DNA from: Aspidiotus rigidus
Taxonomy: Eukaryota; Arthropoda; Insecta; Hemiptera; Diaspididae
Length of the DNA: 64,000 bases
Direction of reading: 5' to 3'
Assembly (NCBI GenBank): GCA_035079385.1
Contig: JAVHKY010000003.1
Span: 10,457,501-10,521,500 of the forward strand
Shown: positions 10,237 through 24,000 of the stretch, in pieces
How positions within the stretch are numbered: position 1 is the first letter of the stretch
Layout of the letters: each line of letters opens with the position of its first letter
Made by a program: the position numbers and the translations under genes
Notes under the pieces: generated by a model
The model's input: only the letters and a program-made list of their open reading frames with translations
Databases searched by the model: none
What the model was told of the DNA's origin: nothing

Positions 10237-10876
10237 GCCAGGCCTTTGAGTACTTACTTATTTTTCATGTTTTTGAACTTCATTGTATAATATTTTAAAA
10301 AAAAATTTAGCAGTGATTCATGCGCTAACATTCTTTTTACTGTCGGATAACTTTGTTTTTCATATTCATTTTACTTATTTAGAGCTTATTTCACTCGTAC
10401 ATATACTGTGTGAAATTAATGTTCAAATTTTTATTTTTTATTGCTTCATTCTTCTTTTTTACTGTGCATTTGGCATAATACTGTTCAATATTCCATTTAC
10501 TAGTCATTATTCTTTTTATTGTGACTTTGTCCTTTTACTGCTGACCAATCAAATTTACTGTGCTTATATGCTTTTCCAATGTGCCATTATATTTTCCCCG
10601 TTGGAAATTAGTGGCCACAATGGTGCAGTATCAAGCACAAACCACTCCCAGATTTGGAGATGCGGTGTTTCCATAATCTCATACTTCCAGTCTTGATATT
10701 GTGTTCTAATGTTTGAGCTGCGTGTAGACCAGCAATGTGAGTTCCAGGATCATTAAGTTGTGTTGGTAAAAGCGTTGTCAGGATTTACATGAGGAGAGCA
10801 GTAACGCATGGCATCACGACAAACAACAGCAGAACAGACTTGGACATCCTAACAACAGTACACTTATGTGTGACCT
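10237..10876. other. AT-rich region after the SWIM ORF
   Basis: The frame at 10283-10696 is a low-complexity, Phe- and Leu-rich translation of AT-rich DNA and is not believed. The region may hold the right terminal part of the MULE remnant. Confidence 0.35.
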
Positions 10877-11115
10877 GTGCCGAAAGAACGTTAAGTTATT
10901 AGTGTGCAAAATGTACGAATAAACATTGATAAAAACGTGGAAAATGAAAACAAAAAGGCGAGAAATCGTCGATGACAATGATGATAAATAATAAATATTA
11001 ATGAAAATTTTATTAATAATATATTATCGCCATTTTATCTACGATTTCTCGTTTTCATTTTCCGCGTTCTTATCAAAGTTCACATTTTGCACACTAATAA
11101 CGTTCTTGCGGCACA
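10877..11115. repeat. Foldback MITE 1
   Basis: The outer arm tgccgaaagaacg and the following ttattagtgtgcaaaatgt are matched in reverse complement at about 11079-11113. Pairing continues through gaaaatgaaaac and gagaaatcg to an AT-rich loop. Arms are about 90 bp with small indels. Confidence 0.75.
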
Positions 11116-11256
11116 CTGCCGTACAAAGTTGAATTGACGTATATGCAGATAATGAATACAAGGAAAGGAGGTTATGGGTGAACTTGAAAATAATAGCCTC
11201 TTTTTCTCGTATTCGTTATTTGCATAATTATACGTCAATTCAACGTTGTACGGCAG
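11116..11256. mobile_element. Foldback MITE 2, CTGCCGTACAAAG family
   Basis: The 141-bp element has terminal inverted repeats CTGCCGTACAAAGTTGAATT and the complement with one mismatch. A longer member of the same family is at 59884-60261. It abuts foldbacks on both sides. Confidence 0.8.
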
Positions 11257-11257
11257 A

Positions 11258-11398
11258 ATAGGTATGCGCAAATGATAATAATCTGGTTGATAAACAGGAG
11301 GAGCAGTTATTCGGGAATCAGACCAATAATCAGACGCTGAATAACTGTACTCCTCTCACACTTCATCAACCAGATTATTATCACTTGTGCATACCTAT
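11258..11398. repeat. Foldback MITE 3
   Basis: ataggtatgcgcaaatgata at the left is matched by its complement with few changes at the right. Pairing runs on through aatctggttgat and the aggagcagttatt segment to a small loop. The right flank ttatattatagttcctta also occurs, slightly altered, beside 59700, close to the other copy of MITE 2. The two neighbourhoods therefore share more than one element. Confidence 0.75.
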
Positions 11399-11702
11399 CT
11401 TATATTATAGTTCCTTAACGGTGTGGGTGGAAGTATATATATAAGGAAACCTGAAATTTTCTTATTAGGGTAGAAGTGATCTAGGACCTCCAAAACATCG
11501 AGAAAGTTTATTGCCCCCTCCCCCTGAATACTTTGCGTCGGGTGTAATACCTCACTTTTTACTAGTAAAAAGTCGGTAAAAATGTAGAAGAAATGAGCTA
11601 CGCCAAAAATGTGACGCTACAAGACTGCATAGCCGATTGTGAGATACGCAATTCAAAGAAAATATACAATCACGAACGGTAGTCGGGGAATGGACGCATC
11701 AG
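11399..11702. other. Dispersed-repeat fragment, no gene
   Basis: This holds a copy of the dispersed motif with ggtgtaatacctc and aaaagtcggtaaaa (about 11540-11585) preceded by ataaggaaacctgaa. The same pair recurs near 18590 and 19765-19820. No coding exon was seen. Confidence 0.5.
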
Positions 11703-11965
11703 TATAGATATATAGACTCTGACAACGGCAAGAGGAGTTATTTTTAATCCTTAGACTAAAAATAAATATGTTCATCTGCAAAATACGAATTCGATGACAT
11801 TCGTATTCCATTCACAACCGTATTCCATTCACAACCGAGCGAGGTAAGAGTGATCCTAAAATATTAAGCAAAATAATGAGCTTTTTTCGTTAGTTTTGAA
11901 AAGGAATAAAAGTGCTTATTTAACTAATTTTCTCAGTGAAATATAGGTAGTAAATCGCCTTCGCA
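11703..11965 (+). promoter_or_regulatory. Candidate promoter and 5' UTR of the large host gene
   Basis: A TATA-like atatatag occurs near 11706. A direct duplication of gtattccattcacaacc lies at about 11802-11837. A donor GAG|GTAAGAG at 11844 and an acceptor TTTTCTCAG ending at 11936 would define a 93-bp intron in the 5' UTR, 29 bp before the ATG at 11966. All are sequence-pattern inferences. Confidence 0.3.
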
Positions 11966-12008
11966 ATGAAATACATAATTTTGACAATTTTTTTAACCGT
12001 ATTCAAGG
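11966..12008 (+). CDS. Host gene exon 1 (signal peptide)
   Basis: The 43-bp coding part starts at an ATG and ends AAG G|GTAAGT, leaving phase 1. It encodes a hydrophobic leader. Intron 1 is 697 bp. Confidence 0.7.
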
Positions 12009-15000
12009 GTAAGTATAAATTGTGTATTTATTTTGGAGTATATTATACTATTTTTCGTTAACCGCACCACGAATACATACACTACAATATCAAAACCAAT
12101 CAAAAGGTTCCACCTTGTCGACCATTGTCTTTGAGTTAATTGCAATTTGGCAAAATATGGTCCAAAATTACAATTTTTTTGCGATATTTAACGCCATACA
12201 AACCTTCAAAGGTGCCATTTCGTCAATCTCTTTCAAAAGGTCAGTTGTAATGTGGTCGCAATAAAAAAGTATATTAAAATTTTGGACCATATTCTACTTT
12301 TTTCTAGGAATGAGGGTGGAAGCTTGCTCTAGAGCTTACAGTGGGATCACTGTTACATCTCTTCTCTTTTGGGTCGGCGCGTATTCACTAACTGACACTA
12401 TGAAAATCACTTTTTTCTTCTTTTTCCTTATCAGGCATTATTTTACCACTCCCCTGTCTTTTGTCTACCATTCCATAAGACACAGTACATGCTGAAATTT
12501 TCACAGGAATTTCAATTTCTATTAAAAAAAAAAGACTCCCATTTAAAAATTTATAAAACACAGGCTGCAGAAAAATGGTATGATATTTACTTGACACGTT
12601 TTCCACAAATACTCTGTTTTGAATAGTTAATAAGTTACTGTACGAATGTCTCATAACGAAACTGTACAATTTTAAATTTTAATGTTTTTTTCTCTTGCTT
12701 TATAGAATCATATCCTCTGAATCCAGAAATCCTGAAGGTGAGTCTTTTTTATCCCATTTTCTCATTTTCAATTAATTATGAGCTTAGATATGCAATTGAT
12801 TATGTTTATCATTGGTCATTAGTTTGGAAAAGCAGAAAAAATAGAAGAAGGTTGAAACCTGGCACTTCATTATGCTGAGAATGCGCTGGGAATCTTATAT
12901 CATTTAATTATTCATCTCATTTTTTGTGAGGTTTTTCGTTCCAAGGCTTTAGACTCAAATAACAAAATATCTGACTACGCTTCGAACTTTCTCTCACTTT
13001 GACACTGAACCCTCCACTCTACCTATTTGTAGGTCTTTAAACCTTGGACCCTCGCCACGGCCTAATTCATATAAGACCAGAATGTAGAAAATAGGAAACA
13101 GCGCCGTGGATTCGTTCGGAGGGACGTTTTGGTGTACAGCGGCGCATTGAGGTTGTACAAGATCGTACCACTCTTTGTCCTCTTTCACATTCTCAATTTT
13201 CAATCGATGATAACTCGTTTTGTGCTGCAACAATTTTGCTGAAATTCGACTCAAACAATAGAAAATTGTATACTCTTCTCTCAAGTTACTTCGAAAATCC
13301 CTTAACAAACAAAATACTCGGATTTTCTAGTTTTTTCCCATAATCGTTTATGTAAACCCATTTCCACTTATTTTGGAGTGCAACATTGTGACATCGCGAC
13401 ATTCCGGTCTTATATGACGTGGACCGTGCCCTTGCCCACCCTGCTATCCGCTTAGATCTTACTTAAGTCTCCGAGTAGAACGACAGCACCTACATCAATG
13501 GCATCAGAAACCTTACTCAAGAAAGTCCGGTCCAGTCTCTCTGTCTGTTCAGAAACTAAAACTAGAGTAACCTATGCGTATTCTATAGCCAGGTCCATTT
13601 TTCCCTCGGCATCTGTAACATACCTTCCATATTCACCGCAAAATACCGATGGTTTTCATATTCACCTGCCAACCCCATCTCTCTCAACTCCCTCTACATG
13701 GTAAGTTTCCCCTCTCAACAGACTCTCTTTGTCTTCCTTATCCTTCTTTCAAGGTCTCTGTTCTATAAGCCCTCTCAGAAAACGAATTCCCATCATGCTC
13801 CAAACATTGACCTTGGTAACAAAATCAATTCATAAACTACCTATCTTACGCCCTACTTTAATTCTTCCGCTCTCCAAACCCTCAAAAATGACACTGACAC
13901 CATTTCTGTTGCAATTTAATACTTCCGTCTTACCAACTTCATTTCACCCATATAATTCTTCACACCCCTCTCCCGTTTCAAACAAGAAATCACAATGAAT
14001 GCATTGGCTCTGAATTTTTACTTTTTATTCATTATTTGTGCGCGTGCCTTTTCTAACAATTACAAATGATTTTTTCTTTAGTATGATTCCTTCATGAAAG
14101 ATTTTGAGGCCACAGGCAGACAACTGAAACAAGAAAAGAACAAAGTGAGTCAACATTTTCACTAAATATTCCCATATGATACTAATTTAAACGTGCTACA
14201 TCAGCGGTTCTTAACCTGTGGTACATGTACCACTTGTGGTACACGAGCTGGTTGTAGGTGGTACGCGAGGCGATAAGAAAAATGATGAAAGTGTTAGAGA
14301 AACTATGAAGCAAAACCTGAAAATTGATGCACTCGGCTTACGTATTACTTATGTGTAACGCTATATAAAAGGGTAGTCTCTTCTCTGATGATGAAAGAAT
14401 TTTAGATAAAAATTACGAGGCTCAAATCATATAGGTGAGTCAGAAATATGCGTTCAGAGTCGTGCAACAAGGGTGGAACTATTGTGAAATGGAAGGTCGT
14501 TCATGTCCTAAGCATGTAGGGATCATGAAATTAATACCTAACACAGTGTGTATTTAATAATACACTGTATTACACTGTTTAGTTAGTCGTATCTCTTTTT
14601 TCTATGCGGCCGTTTTTACGTTCTGTGTGAAGTAGAAAATTTTTATAAATCATGTCCAGTTTGCTAAATCACTGGATTACTACAAGTAATCGTGAGAAGA
14701 TGCCTCCTGCTGAATTACCAGTTACCAAAGGAGAACAACTTCGAAAACGCAAACTGACGGACTCTTTCGGTGACGAATGCAGTAATGAGAAACTGCGGCC
14801 CACGACAAGTGCTACTCGGAAGTACGATCCAAGCTACTTGAAGTATGGTTTCTCATTCATTCTGTAGGAAGGTGAACAAATTCCGCAGTGTGTGCTTTGC
14901 TGCAAAACTCTGACAAATGAAAGTATGAAACCTTCTTTATTACAACGTCATTTGAAGTCTGTGCATCCTGATTTTGAAACAAGGATTTTTCAAACGTAAA

Positions 15001-18000
15001 CGTCAAGGATTATTGGCAATGAAGAAAACCGTGACTTCCTTTTCCACAGTCAACCAGAAAGCTGATGTTCACGCCTCTTATCTCGTTAGTTTGCGAATAG
15101 CAAAAGCAGGAAAACCGCACACAGATGGCAAAAAATTAATTTTACCGTGCATACAAGATGTGATGAAGTCCATGCTAAGTGAGAAAGAAGTCAGCTTAAT
15201 GAGCAAAATCCCCCTGTCAAACTGTACTGTGACTTCGCGCATTTCAGAAATGTCCTTAAAATTAATGTGAAATAGCAGTTGATTGAAGATCTAAGTTCCA
15301 CAGAGTATTTTGCTATTCAGATGGATGAAACAACGGATATCGTCAATATAGCTCAACTGATGACATATGTGAGGTATGAAGTGGGACAAAAAATCAAAGA
15401 AGAATTTTTATTTTGTGAACCATTGACGACTCGTACTACAGCAGATGAATATTTCGTGTTACGGACGAATTTATGACAAAGAATAATGTTAAAAATAAAA
15501 TCAACGGTTTTATGGTCGTCGTTGCGCGTCATTATACGAAAGAAAAAGTTTACAGTTTTACGTAGACACGCAGAAAAACTATTTTAGGGTATTGTAAGAC
15601 TGCAGTTTCGCGGTGAGTAAGTCGTCATCGCATCATCAATTGATGAACAGTACTTGTTCAACTGATGATGCGATGACGACCTATTCACCGCGAAACTGCA
15701 GTCTTACAATAATATAGTTTTTCTGCGTGTCTACGTAAAACTGTACTATTTTTCTTTCGTAAGAATAATGTTGACTGGAAGAAGTGTGTCGCATTCTGTT
15801 CTGATGGTGTGAGAGCTATGACAGGGCATCTTCGTGGAGTTGCTGTGCGGATTAAGGAAAAAGGCGCTCCTGACTTTCAAATTAATGACTGCTGCATTCA
15901 TCGGCATGCGCTTGTATCGAAAACTTTACCCCCCTCTTTGAAAACCATTCTTGATCAAGCTGTGAAAGTTGTGAATTTCATCGTAGCACGTGCCAAAAAT
16001 ACAAGGTTATTCACAGCCCTTTGCAATGAGATGGGAAGTGAACATACGTCATCTGCTCCTATACACAGAAGTCCGGTGGTTGTCGGAAAAGTATTGGACC
16101 GTCTCTTTGAACTGAGGACCAATGTTCAAACCGTCCTCATTGATTTGAAGTCTGACTTGGCGGAATATTTCATAGACGAAATATGGTTGACGAAGCTAGC
16201 TTATCTAGCTGATATATTCGCGCATCTGAACAAAACGAGTTTAGAATTACAGGGGGAGCATATCAATACTTTTAAATTACAGTCAAAAGTAATAGCGTTG
16301 AAAAAAAAGTTTCGTGTATTGGTGACTGATATTGAAAAAAATGAGTACAGCTATTTACCACTATTACGTGACTTTCTTCTTGAGCACGAACTCGCAGTTC
16401 CTTCACAAGTGAGGGAAGACATAACACTGCATTGCGAACAGTTAATTTCTAATTTGGACACCTACTTTCCAGCCAATAACAATGAGGAAACTATGTGGCT
16501 CATCGATCCTTTTAATGCGAAATTCAACTCCTTGAAGTCGTCATTTGAAGAGCGAGATGAGCTCATAACGTTGTCATGTGATGAAGAGCTAGGAACTGTA
16601 GGTATTCAAAACTTCAACTTTGGAAAGATTCTGGTGTAGTCGGAAAGTTGAGTACCCACATTTGGCTAGTCGAGTGATACGTTTACTTCGTCCTTTCACA
16701 TCAACCTACTTATGTGAAGCAGGTTTTTCGTCCTTAATTTACCTGAAAAATAAGTACCGCAGCCGACTATCTGTAGAAAACGATTTGCGTTTAAAATTAA
16801 CTAATTTAGAGCCCAAAATTGAGTATTTAGTCTCCTCTAAACAAGCGTAGGGTTCGCATTGACACGTGATTTTTGACTATATGTATGCGTGTACACATTA
16901 TTTGTCTCTTGAAAATTAATATAATATTACTTTTACTACGATTGATGAATTCTTACTTCCTAATGGTACGCGATAAATTTCCTATTCGTCAAGTGGTACA
17001 TGATCAAGAAAGGTTAAGAACCGCTGTGCTACATAATTCAATGCGAGAATAATATCACGCGTAAATATGTACCTATCAATAAAGAAATAGTATATTACTA
17101 TTATAAAAAAGATGCGGAAATTGCGATCCGAGCTGGAGCCAAGTCAGCAATTTTCCAAGTTTGTGAATCTTCACTTCGACTACATGTATTGTAGAATATT
17201 TTTTTCTACAGAAATTGGTGTTAAAATGAAATCCAAATCACGTTAAATAAACTATACTGATGCGGTATATAATATCCGTAGACGGATCTGATTCAATTAT
17301 GATTGTCAAACATACAGCATCTATAGTTCCTGTCAAAATGTAATTTTAAGATAATTGAAAGAAAACCAAAATAGTAATATAGATACTATAATGTGTTTAA
17401 TTACGAGTATTTTGGGTTCTTCATAATATACAGTTTGCAGGTTTATATATTCTATCATATAATTTTTTCTCTTTCTCGGTCTTCTTTAGGAAATGAACTC
17501 ACTCATAGTAAAACGTGATGACCAGAACAGTAAGTAAAAAAAAAATACTTTCTATAGTTCATCGGATGGTCTGACTTTGTATATGTGTCCAATTTATACA
17601 GTGGCGTCCAAGTTCTACAGTCCAACGTCTAATTTTGGCGTCTAGGATTAAGGATTGCACTCATTGAGCATGTACAAAAATTACGGCTTCCTTAAGGAGC
17701 TTAAACGAGGAACGTAGGGAATCTGTTCTATGGGTTGAAAGATTGCATTGAAAACTTCTACATATAAACGAAACAACGATCCTCTTGAGAGTGTAATTAA
17801 ATCAAGTAGTGGGATTAAGTACATGAAGATAATCAGATCAATGTTGTTGAAATATAATATGATAAAATCAACCTTACCATTAAGATCTGACCCTGAGCTC
17901 GATGATGCAAAAGAAGTAGGATCAGGATTGAAAAAAATTTTCTTCTTACATACATACTCATAACTCATTAAGAGAGTAACTCCCACTCTTTGTATTAAAT

Positions 18001-21000
18001 ACTAATTACCTATCAATTAAGTCAAATATTTGTAGAATCAATAGTAAAACTCAGTTTATGAAGCCTATCATCATGACGTCACATCATCTGATAGCAGAGT
18101 AAGGAAACCTAAATTTATTTTATTTAATCAAAAATAATGAATTTTTTCAACTGTGTTTATTTATTATTATTTGGAATGATGTTAAGAATTGTCATCAATA
18201 ATGACCATCGAAGTACGCAATTGCAGACGGAAAAACGTGCCTTAGCGGTAAAATGTTTGTTTCTAGGACGAGAAAAAACAACTTTTAATTTAAAAAAAAA
18301 ATAAGAAAAAAAAAAAAAAAAGAAATTGAAAAACAGCAATTGAAAATAATATTTCCATCTCCTGAGATACTTCAAAAAGCTGTCCCAATAAAAATAATAC
18401 TCCTACCTCCCGAGATACCTCAAAATCGGCGTAATACCTCCTTTTTTTAGCTAGAAAAATCAATAAAACTTCATCTTCATCTTTCCACCTACAGCAATAA
18501 AATAAATGGTGAATTTCTTATCAACTAATAGGTTTATTGATTATCAAATTTTATAAATTTCTAAACAGACACTGCGTGTAATACCTTCCTTTTCCAATGA
18601 GAAAAGTCGGCAAAAAAACGCGCGCACTGTGGTCTGGAAATTAGATTTGCGTCTTCCTATTCAAGCACTTTTAAAAGAGCTTAATAATTACTTCTCCCTA
18701 AATGTCAATGTTCGTCTCATATTGGTCTAGTATACTGTATATTAGTCTGAAAGGCTCAATTCTTTATCTCCAATTCCTGGCATCACTTATTGCTATCACC
18801 AGACGCTCTTCTTTTCATCCGCTCATAGACTGTAGTCACGCTCTCATCACCAGCTTCTATGCAAATTCCATCCCAATATTCCTTAACTGGGAATCTAGTT
18901 ACAAGGACATCCGGAAAAAAAAATGGATAAAATCTATATTGAAGCCAAACAAGCAACCAACGACCCATTAGTCAACCCTTCATTCTTTCCCTCACGTTCC
19001 GACCTTTCCAAACATATTGAAAAATTAATAATATACCACTCGAGCCTGGTTTACTCATAAGTCTAACCTCAAATCTCAGTCAAAGAAACCATTCCAAATA
19101 AAAAATAATATTTCCATGTCCTGAGACACCTGTAATCAAAACTACTGACAATTACATATACACAAAAAAATGATCTACAAATCAATAATAAATTAAGAAT
19201 GAAGTCTCGCAGTATATTTGATGAACACTAAAAAATTGTACTCATTCATAGATGTATGGATTTTGAAACTCAAAGTTTTTACTATTGAATTTGACTAATA
19301 ATAAAAAAAAACAGCTTAACAAAAAAAATAAAAATAAATAAATATTCTTCATGACAATTAGTACTGAAAACAAGGGGATAAGAGAATCCCCTTCTCATCA
19401 CGTAAGCAGCTACAAGTGGTTCAAATATTTAATAGTGAGTCCAAAAAATTGATTACATCTCAAGAACTACTTACTCATTCAATCGTCAAAAAAATTGCAG
19501 GTGTACATCTCTAGCTATCTTCGTTCCACCTATTTTTATCAACTTCTCTAACACTAAAAAACGGAATTTATGTAATAATATTCAGCAAAATTATTGTAAA
19601 ACCAACTTAACCCGAGTTGATGACCCGTTCTGTGTAGTGGAATAGCTCGTTAATAATTGAAAAAAAAAAAAAGTATAACACTATAATCTGCCCAAGTTTC
19701 AAAACAATCCATTCAGTAGTTTTACAGGAGTTCCGCGGATAAAAATGTTGATAAGTAAACTATAAGGAAACCTGAACGGACGGGTGTAATACTTCCATTT
19801 TCCCACGAGAAAAGTCGGTAAAATTGGACAAAGTACAAAATAGGAAAATATTACTCATAAATATAAAGGTAAAAAAATTATGTTTAAATCTCAGTTTGAC
19901 TCGTCCTCCAAGACCCGTGAAAGCAGACTTGAGGAAACAAAAATAATTGTAGGGTACCGATACGCTGGTATACCGTGCACCGCGTGGCGCGACGCGTAAC
20001 CGTGTATGTACCCGACTTGCGTGTTATTTTATATGCTTCCACTTTGTTGCGTCGATTGTAGTTTAGCGGTCAGTCTCAGCGAAAAAATAAAGAGAACCTT
20101 TTTCGTGTAAAATTATACGGGGGTTATTTTTTTACTGAGGTATTTTTCTCCTATTCCCAACCGTTCTTGAGATATTAGCAAAATCCTGATTTTTCAGCGC
20201 TATTTTGCCCTTCTCCAGCCCCCTAAGGGAAATTTTGAGTGGCACGCCTGTTCTCTACAGTCATAACTATTACAATACTAAATATCAATGTATAACTAAA
20301 TTTTGCAGTATTCCATCATGTTTTGTCAGTAACTGCTATACTTGAATAAAAAATCTGCGTCAGGAAATGGTCTTTCGAAAGAATTGATGTTAAAAAAAAA
20401 AAAAAGTCCGTTGAGCAATTTTTATATACTATTTTATGCAAAAAAGTTGGGTATTCCTCATTTTCGAGGTGTTTTTATGCGAGATAAACTACCTAGAACA
20501 GGTCCACGTAAAAATGAATCAGGTGTTGTGAATATATGGATTCAAGCATTGGTGATGGTACACATTGCGGGTAGCGTACAGAAAGATGGGATCAACAGTA
20601 CAGTTTGATCAAACCATTTCTTTAGATTTTTGCAGTGACATCTTTTTAGATTTTTAGCTAATTCACATAGTGAACTTGGCAAGAATTTATATGAATTTAA
20701 GAATCTAAGCTCAATTTTACTAAATATGACTTCATTTTTGGGATTCCTAAACCCTCCATCGTATTTTACAATTTTTGAAAATGATATATATTTTTCTTCA
20801 TTATTTGGAATTAGCGTAATATCATTATAATCATCTCCAAATTCTTTAACAATTAAATGAGCATCGTATCCTGAGAAATTATGAAAATGAATAGGAATAA
20901 ATCTAGGAACCTTATAATTAAGATGACAAACACTATGAGCTGCTCCTCTAAATTCTCCAGTTAAATGATCATGATCTCGAACTTTCATTTTATTCACAAA

Positions 21001-24000
21001 TTCGTTACTGTACACAAATTTTATTTCTTTTACCCAGTTTGAAAGGTTTGTATTTAGTTCTTCTTTCTTTTCAAGATTAAGTAGGTATATTTCCTATTCT
21101 TTACAAATACTACTGTTGGTTCTGTACACATGCGACATTTTTTTTTTTTTCTCTCATATACATAGCTACAGTCTTATATACAAAGAGAGATCACATGTTG
21201 TTCTTCGTTATTCAGTCGTATAACTAACAAAAAAGTTAGGTATTGGTTATTTTTTATTCAGTTATTTGAATAAAAAATGTCCAACTCTGACCCGTACACC
21301 GTCCCAGCTAAACTAAGAGACTCGTAAAGTATACGATAAACTGTGCATGCAGGAAGCACATGTTCTTTCTATTGTCTACGTACCTAGTTATTCCTTCACT
21401 CCTCGCCTACGAGTAAAATTATTAGCAACTATTTGATTTTACGAAAACCGAGTTTTCCATTATGATATCTGATCGGTTACATCGATAATAGCCTATTTCC
21501 ATTGATATCATTTATCACGGAGTAAGATATGGTAAATTTTATTATAAACACTGAACGCGCAAACAGATTTACGTGCTAGAACCAATTTGTAACTGCGATT
21601 CGTAGACGAACGTACCTATAATTTTTTGCTGCTTTTTGGTCTTATTTTGCAGTAAGTATCTTAAAACGTTTTGAATGAGCGAGCGTGAACTTTCTGAGTG
21701 ACCTATGAGCTACCTACGTTGACACTAATATCTCTTTGTCTTATTTTACAGTCGACAGCACAGTTTCCAGCAATGATGCCATTTTGAGTGAGCTACAAGC
21801 TAGGTGTATAATACATTGGTTTTCTTTATTATTTTACAGTTGATACCACGGTTAAAAATGGAGAAGAGACACGCGCACAAGGTTTCCAAGGCGAAGTTTT
21901 GGAAGAGCTGACTGGTGGAGAACGGGGACAACATGTAAGTGTACTGATTTTTAAAAGTCAAATTCAAATTACTTGGTGTTGAATGATAAGTACGCGAGTA
22001 AATTGAGTACCGGTAGTTAACATTGAAGCTTATTTAGAGGAGGTGGAATGAGTGTGAGCTCGCAAGTTTATTGTTTTCTACACCGCGCGAATGGGTATAT
22101 ATTAAACTCTTTATAGATTCAGTTCAGAGGTCCAATCCAAATTATACATTGTTTGACTCATTAGAGGAGATAATGATAGACATTTGTCTTAATTTAAATG
22201 CAAAGAGGAGAGATTGGGTAGAAAGAGAGAAATTTAGAGCTGTACTGACACTGGATTTACAGCTAAATGGTGAATGGGGGCAGGGTTGCCAACACTGCCG
22301 CGAAATATTATCGACCCAAAGGCGCTCGAAGCGCGGAAAACATTTTTTGTCCCTCCCCTCCGAATTTCTAGAACAATATGGGTATCAAAATTCAGGATTT
22401 TTGGAGCTGAGTAAAATTCAACTATCAGGGTGGCTATAGGGGACCCCAGCCACCATAATAATAATAATTCTCAAAATAATGTTCTAACACATTCATAAAA
22501 ATAATCATTTAATTCATGAAATAATAATATTTCTATTTTGGCTTGAATTTCAGACAAAAGAATCATTATCAAAAACTTGCATTCAGGAAGTGTGTGGGGA
22601 GAAGAAGAAATTCGATCAATTGACTCCGTTTGAACAAGGAGAAGTCATTGGCATGATCGACATGAAATATGTAAGCAACCAACTTCAGAATCAATACGTT
22701 TTTTAATTTTACGGTCATCCATCATAGAGAAATATACTCAAAGAGAGTAACGAAACAATACAAGAACCGCACAATATTATAAACAGACCGAGCGCTTTCG
22801 ACTAAACAGTCATTCTCACGGTATAGAAAGCGACTGAACCCAACACCAACGAGAACAAGAAACAACGAACGAGGAGGTCATGACTGAACCAGCGAGTCAT
22901 CGAAATGTGAATCATTCTCATAGACTAATTCAATCAATCCCTCCTCAGGAACGTACCTGTTCACCACGGTAATGTCTTTAATATTTCGGTGACGATGAAT
23001 TTCAATTTCTTCCAAAGCCAAGCGCCTAAAATAAGATTTTTCCCTATGGAGGAGAACTTCGGATCCCTCTTTGAGGCTATGACCGCATTCGATTAAGTGG
23101 TCAGCAAACGCCGACTCCCCTACTTTTCTTTTTTCCCATGCTTTTCTATGTTCATCAACTCTAATTTTGAATTGACGGCTCGTCATCCCTATGTACACAC
23201 TCGGGCAATCACCACAGGCCACCCTATAAACACCCTCCCTCTCGGCCATCGGAATCGGATCCTTTAACTTGACCAAGAGGCTCTTCACCGTATTGGTACT
23301 ATAAAACGCCGGTCGGAAACCAAAGGGACGGAGGACACGGCTCACCTCCGAAGAAAACTTCCCCAAAAACGGCATCCTAATCCACCGTTTACGCCTATCA
23401 AGATGCAACTGGCGGGGGAGGGAGGTAGTTGAGTCGAGACTTTTTCTTGTAAGTCTCCTACGGACCATGAGGTCAATGTCCACTTTCACCTGATTCACTC
23501 TAGCCAAGTGCTTTATCGTCACGAGTTCCTTATTAAACGCTACCTCACTCAAGGGGATCTGAGTGAGGTGATGTATTAAACTATTAAATGTGGCAACTTT
23601 ATGGGCAAAAGGTACGAAAGACGACCCGTGGATAGTAATATCGGTCGAAGTACTTTTCCGGTAAATACCGAAATCATGGACACCGTCAATGACGGATATG
23701 GTTATGTCCAAAAAATTTATTGATGAGCCGCCAACTTCAAGAGTGAACTTGATGGACGGATATAAACTATTTAAATATGCTAGAAACTCACTAAGGAGCT
23801 CCGCGGGACCGGTCCACGCACACAATATGTCATCTACGTACCTATGCCAATAGAAAACGTGATTCAAAAACACCTGGCCCGAGGAAAACAGGTCGGCCTC
23901 AAATTTAGACATAAAGACCTCCGAAATAAGAGAGCCTAAAGGGGAACCAATAGGGATCCCTACCTCCTCAGGGAACTCGAAATATTTACCATCGAACTTA

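Larger units (their letters stand above)
14202..17026 (+). mobile_element. Complete but inactive hAT element in intron 3
   Basis: The 2,825-bp element has ends CAGCGGTTCTTAACCT in inverted orientation. It is flanked on both sides by the identical 8-mer TGCTACAT (14194-14201 and 17027-17034), the hAT target-site duplication. The interior is a broken ZBED-type transposase in plus orientation with a foldback MITE inside it. Confidence 0.93.

Noticed and set aside
12994..13308. Minus-strand ORF of 104 residues in intron 2
   Set aside because: Its composition is protein-like, but no splice sites, homology or start context support it. It could be an old gene fragment.
17080..17165. Possible extra exon with KKDAEIAIRAGAKSAIFQ
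   Set aside because: The frame is attractive, but the acceptor is poor and the donor would be GTTTGT. It is not needed for the phase of the flanking exons.
18783..18968. Minus-strand ORF in intron 4
   Set aside because: It may be a transposon remnant, but no motif could be named and no ends were found.
20056..20080. tRNA-like A-box (TAGTTTAGCGGTCAG)
   Set aside because: No B-box, no cloverleaf arms and no terminator follow.
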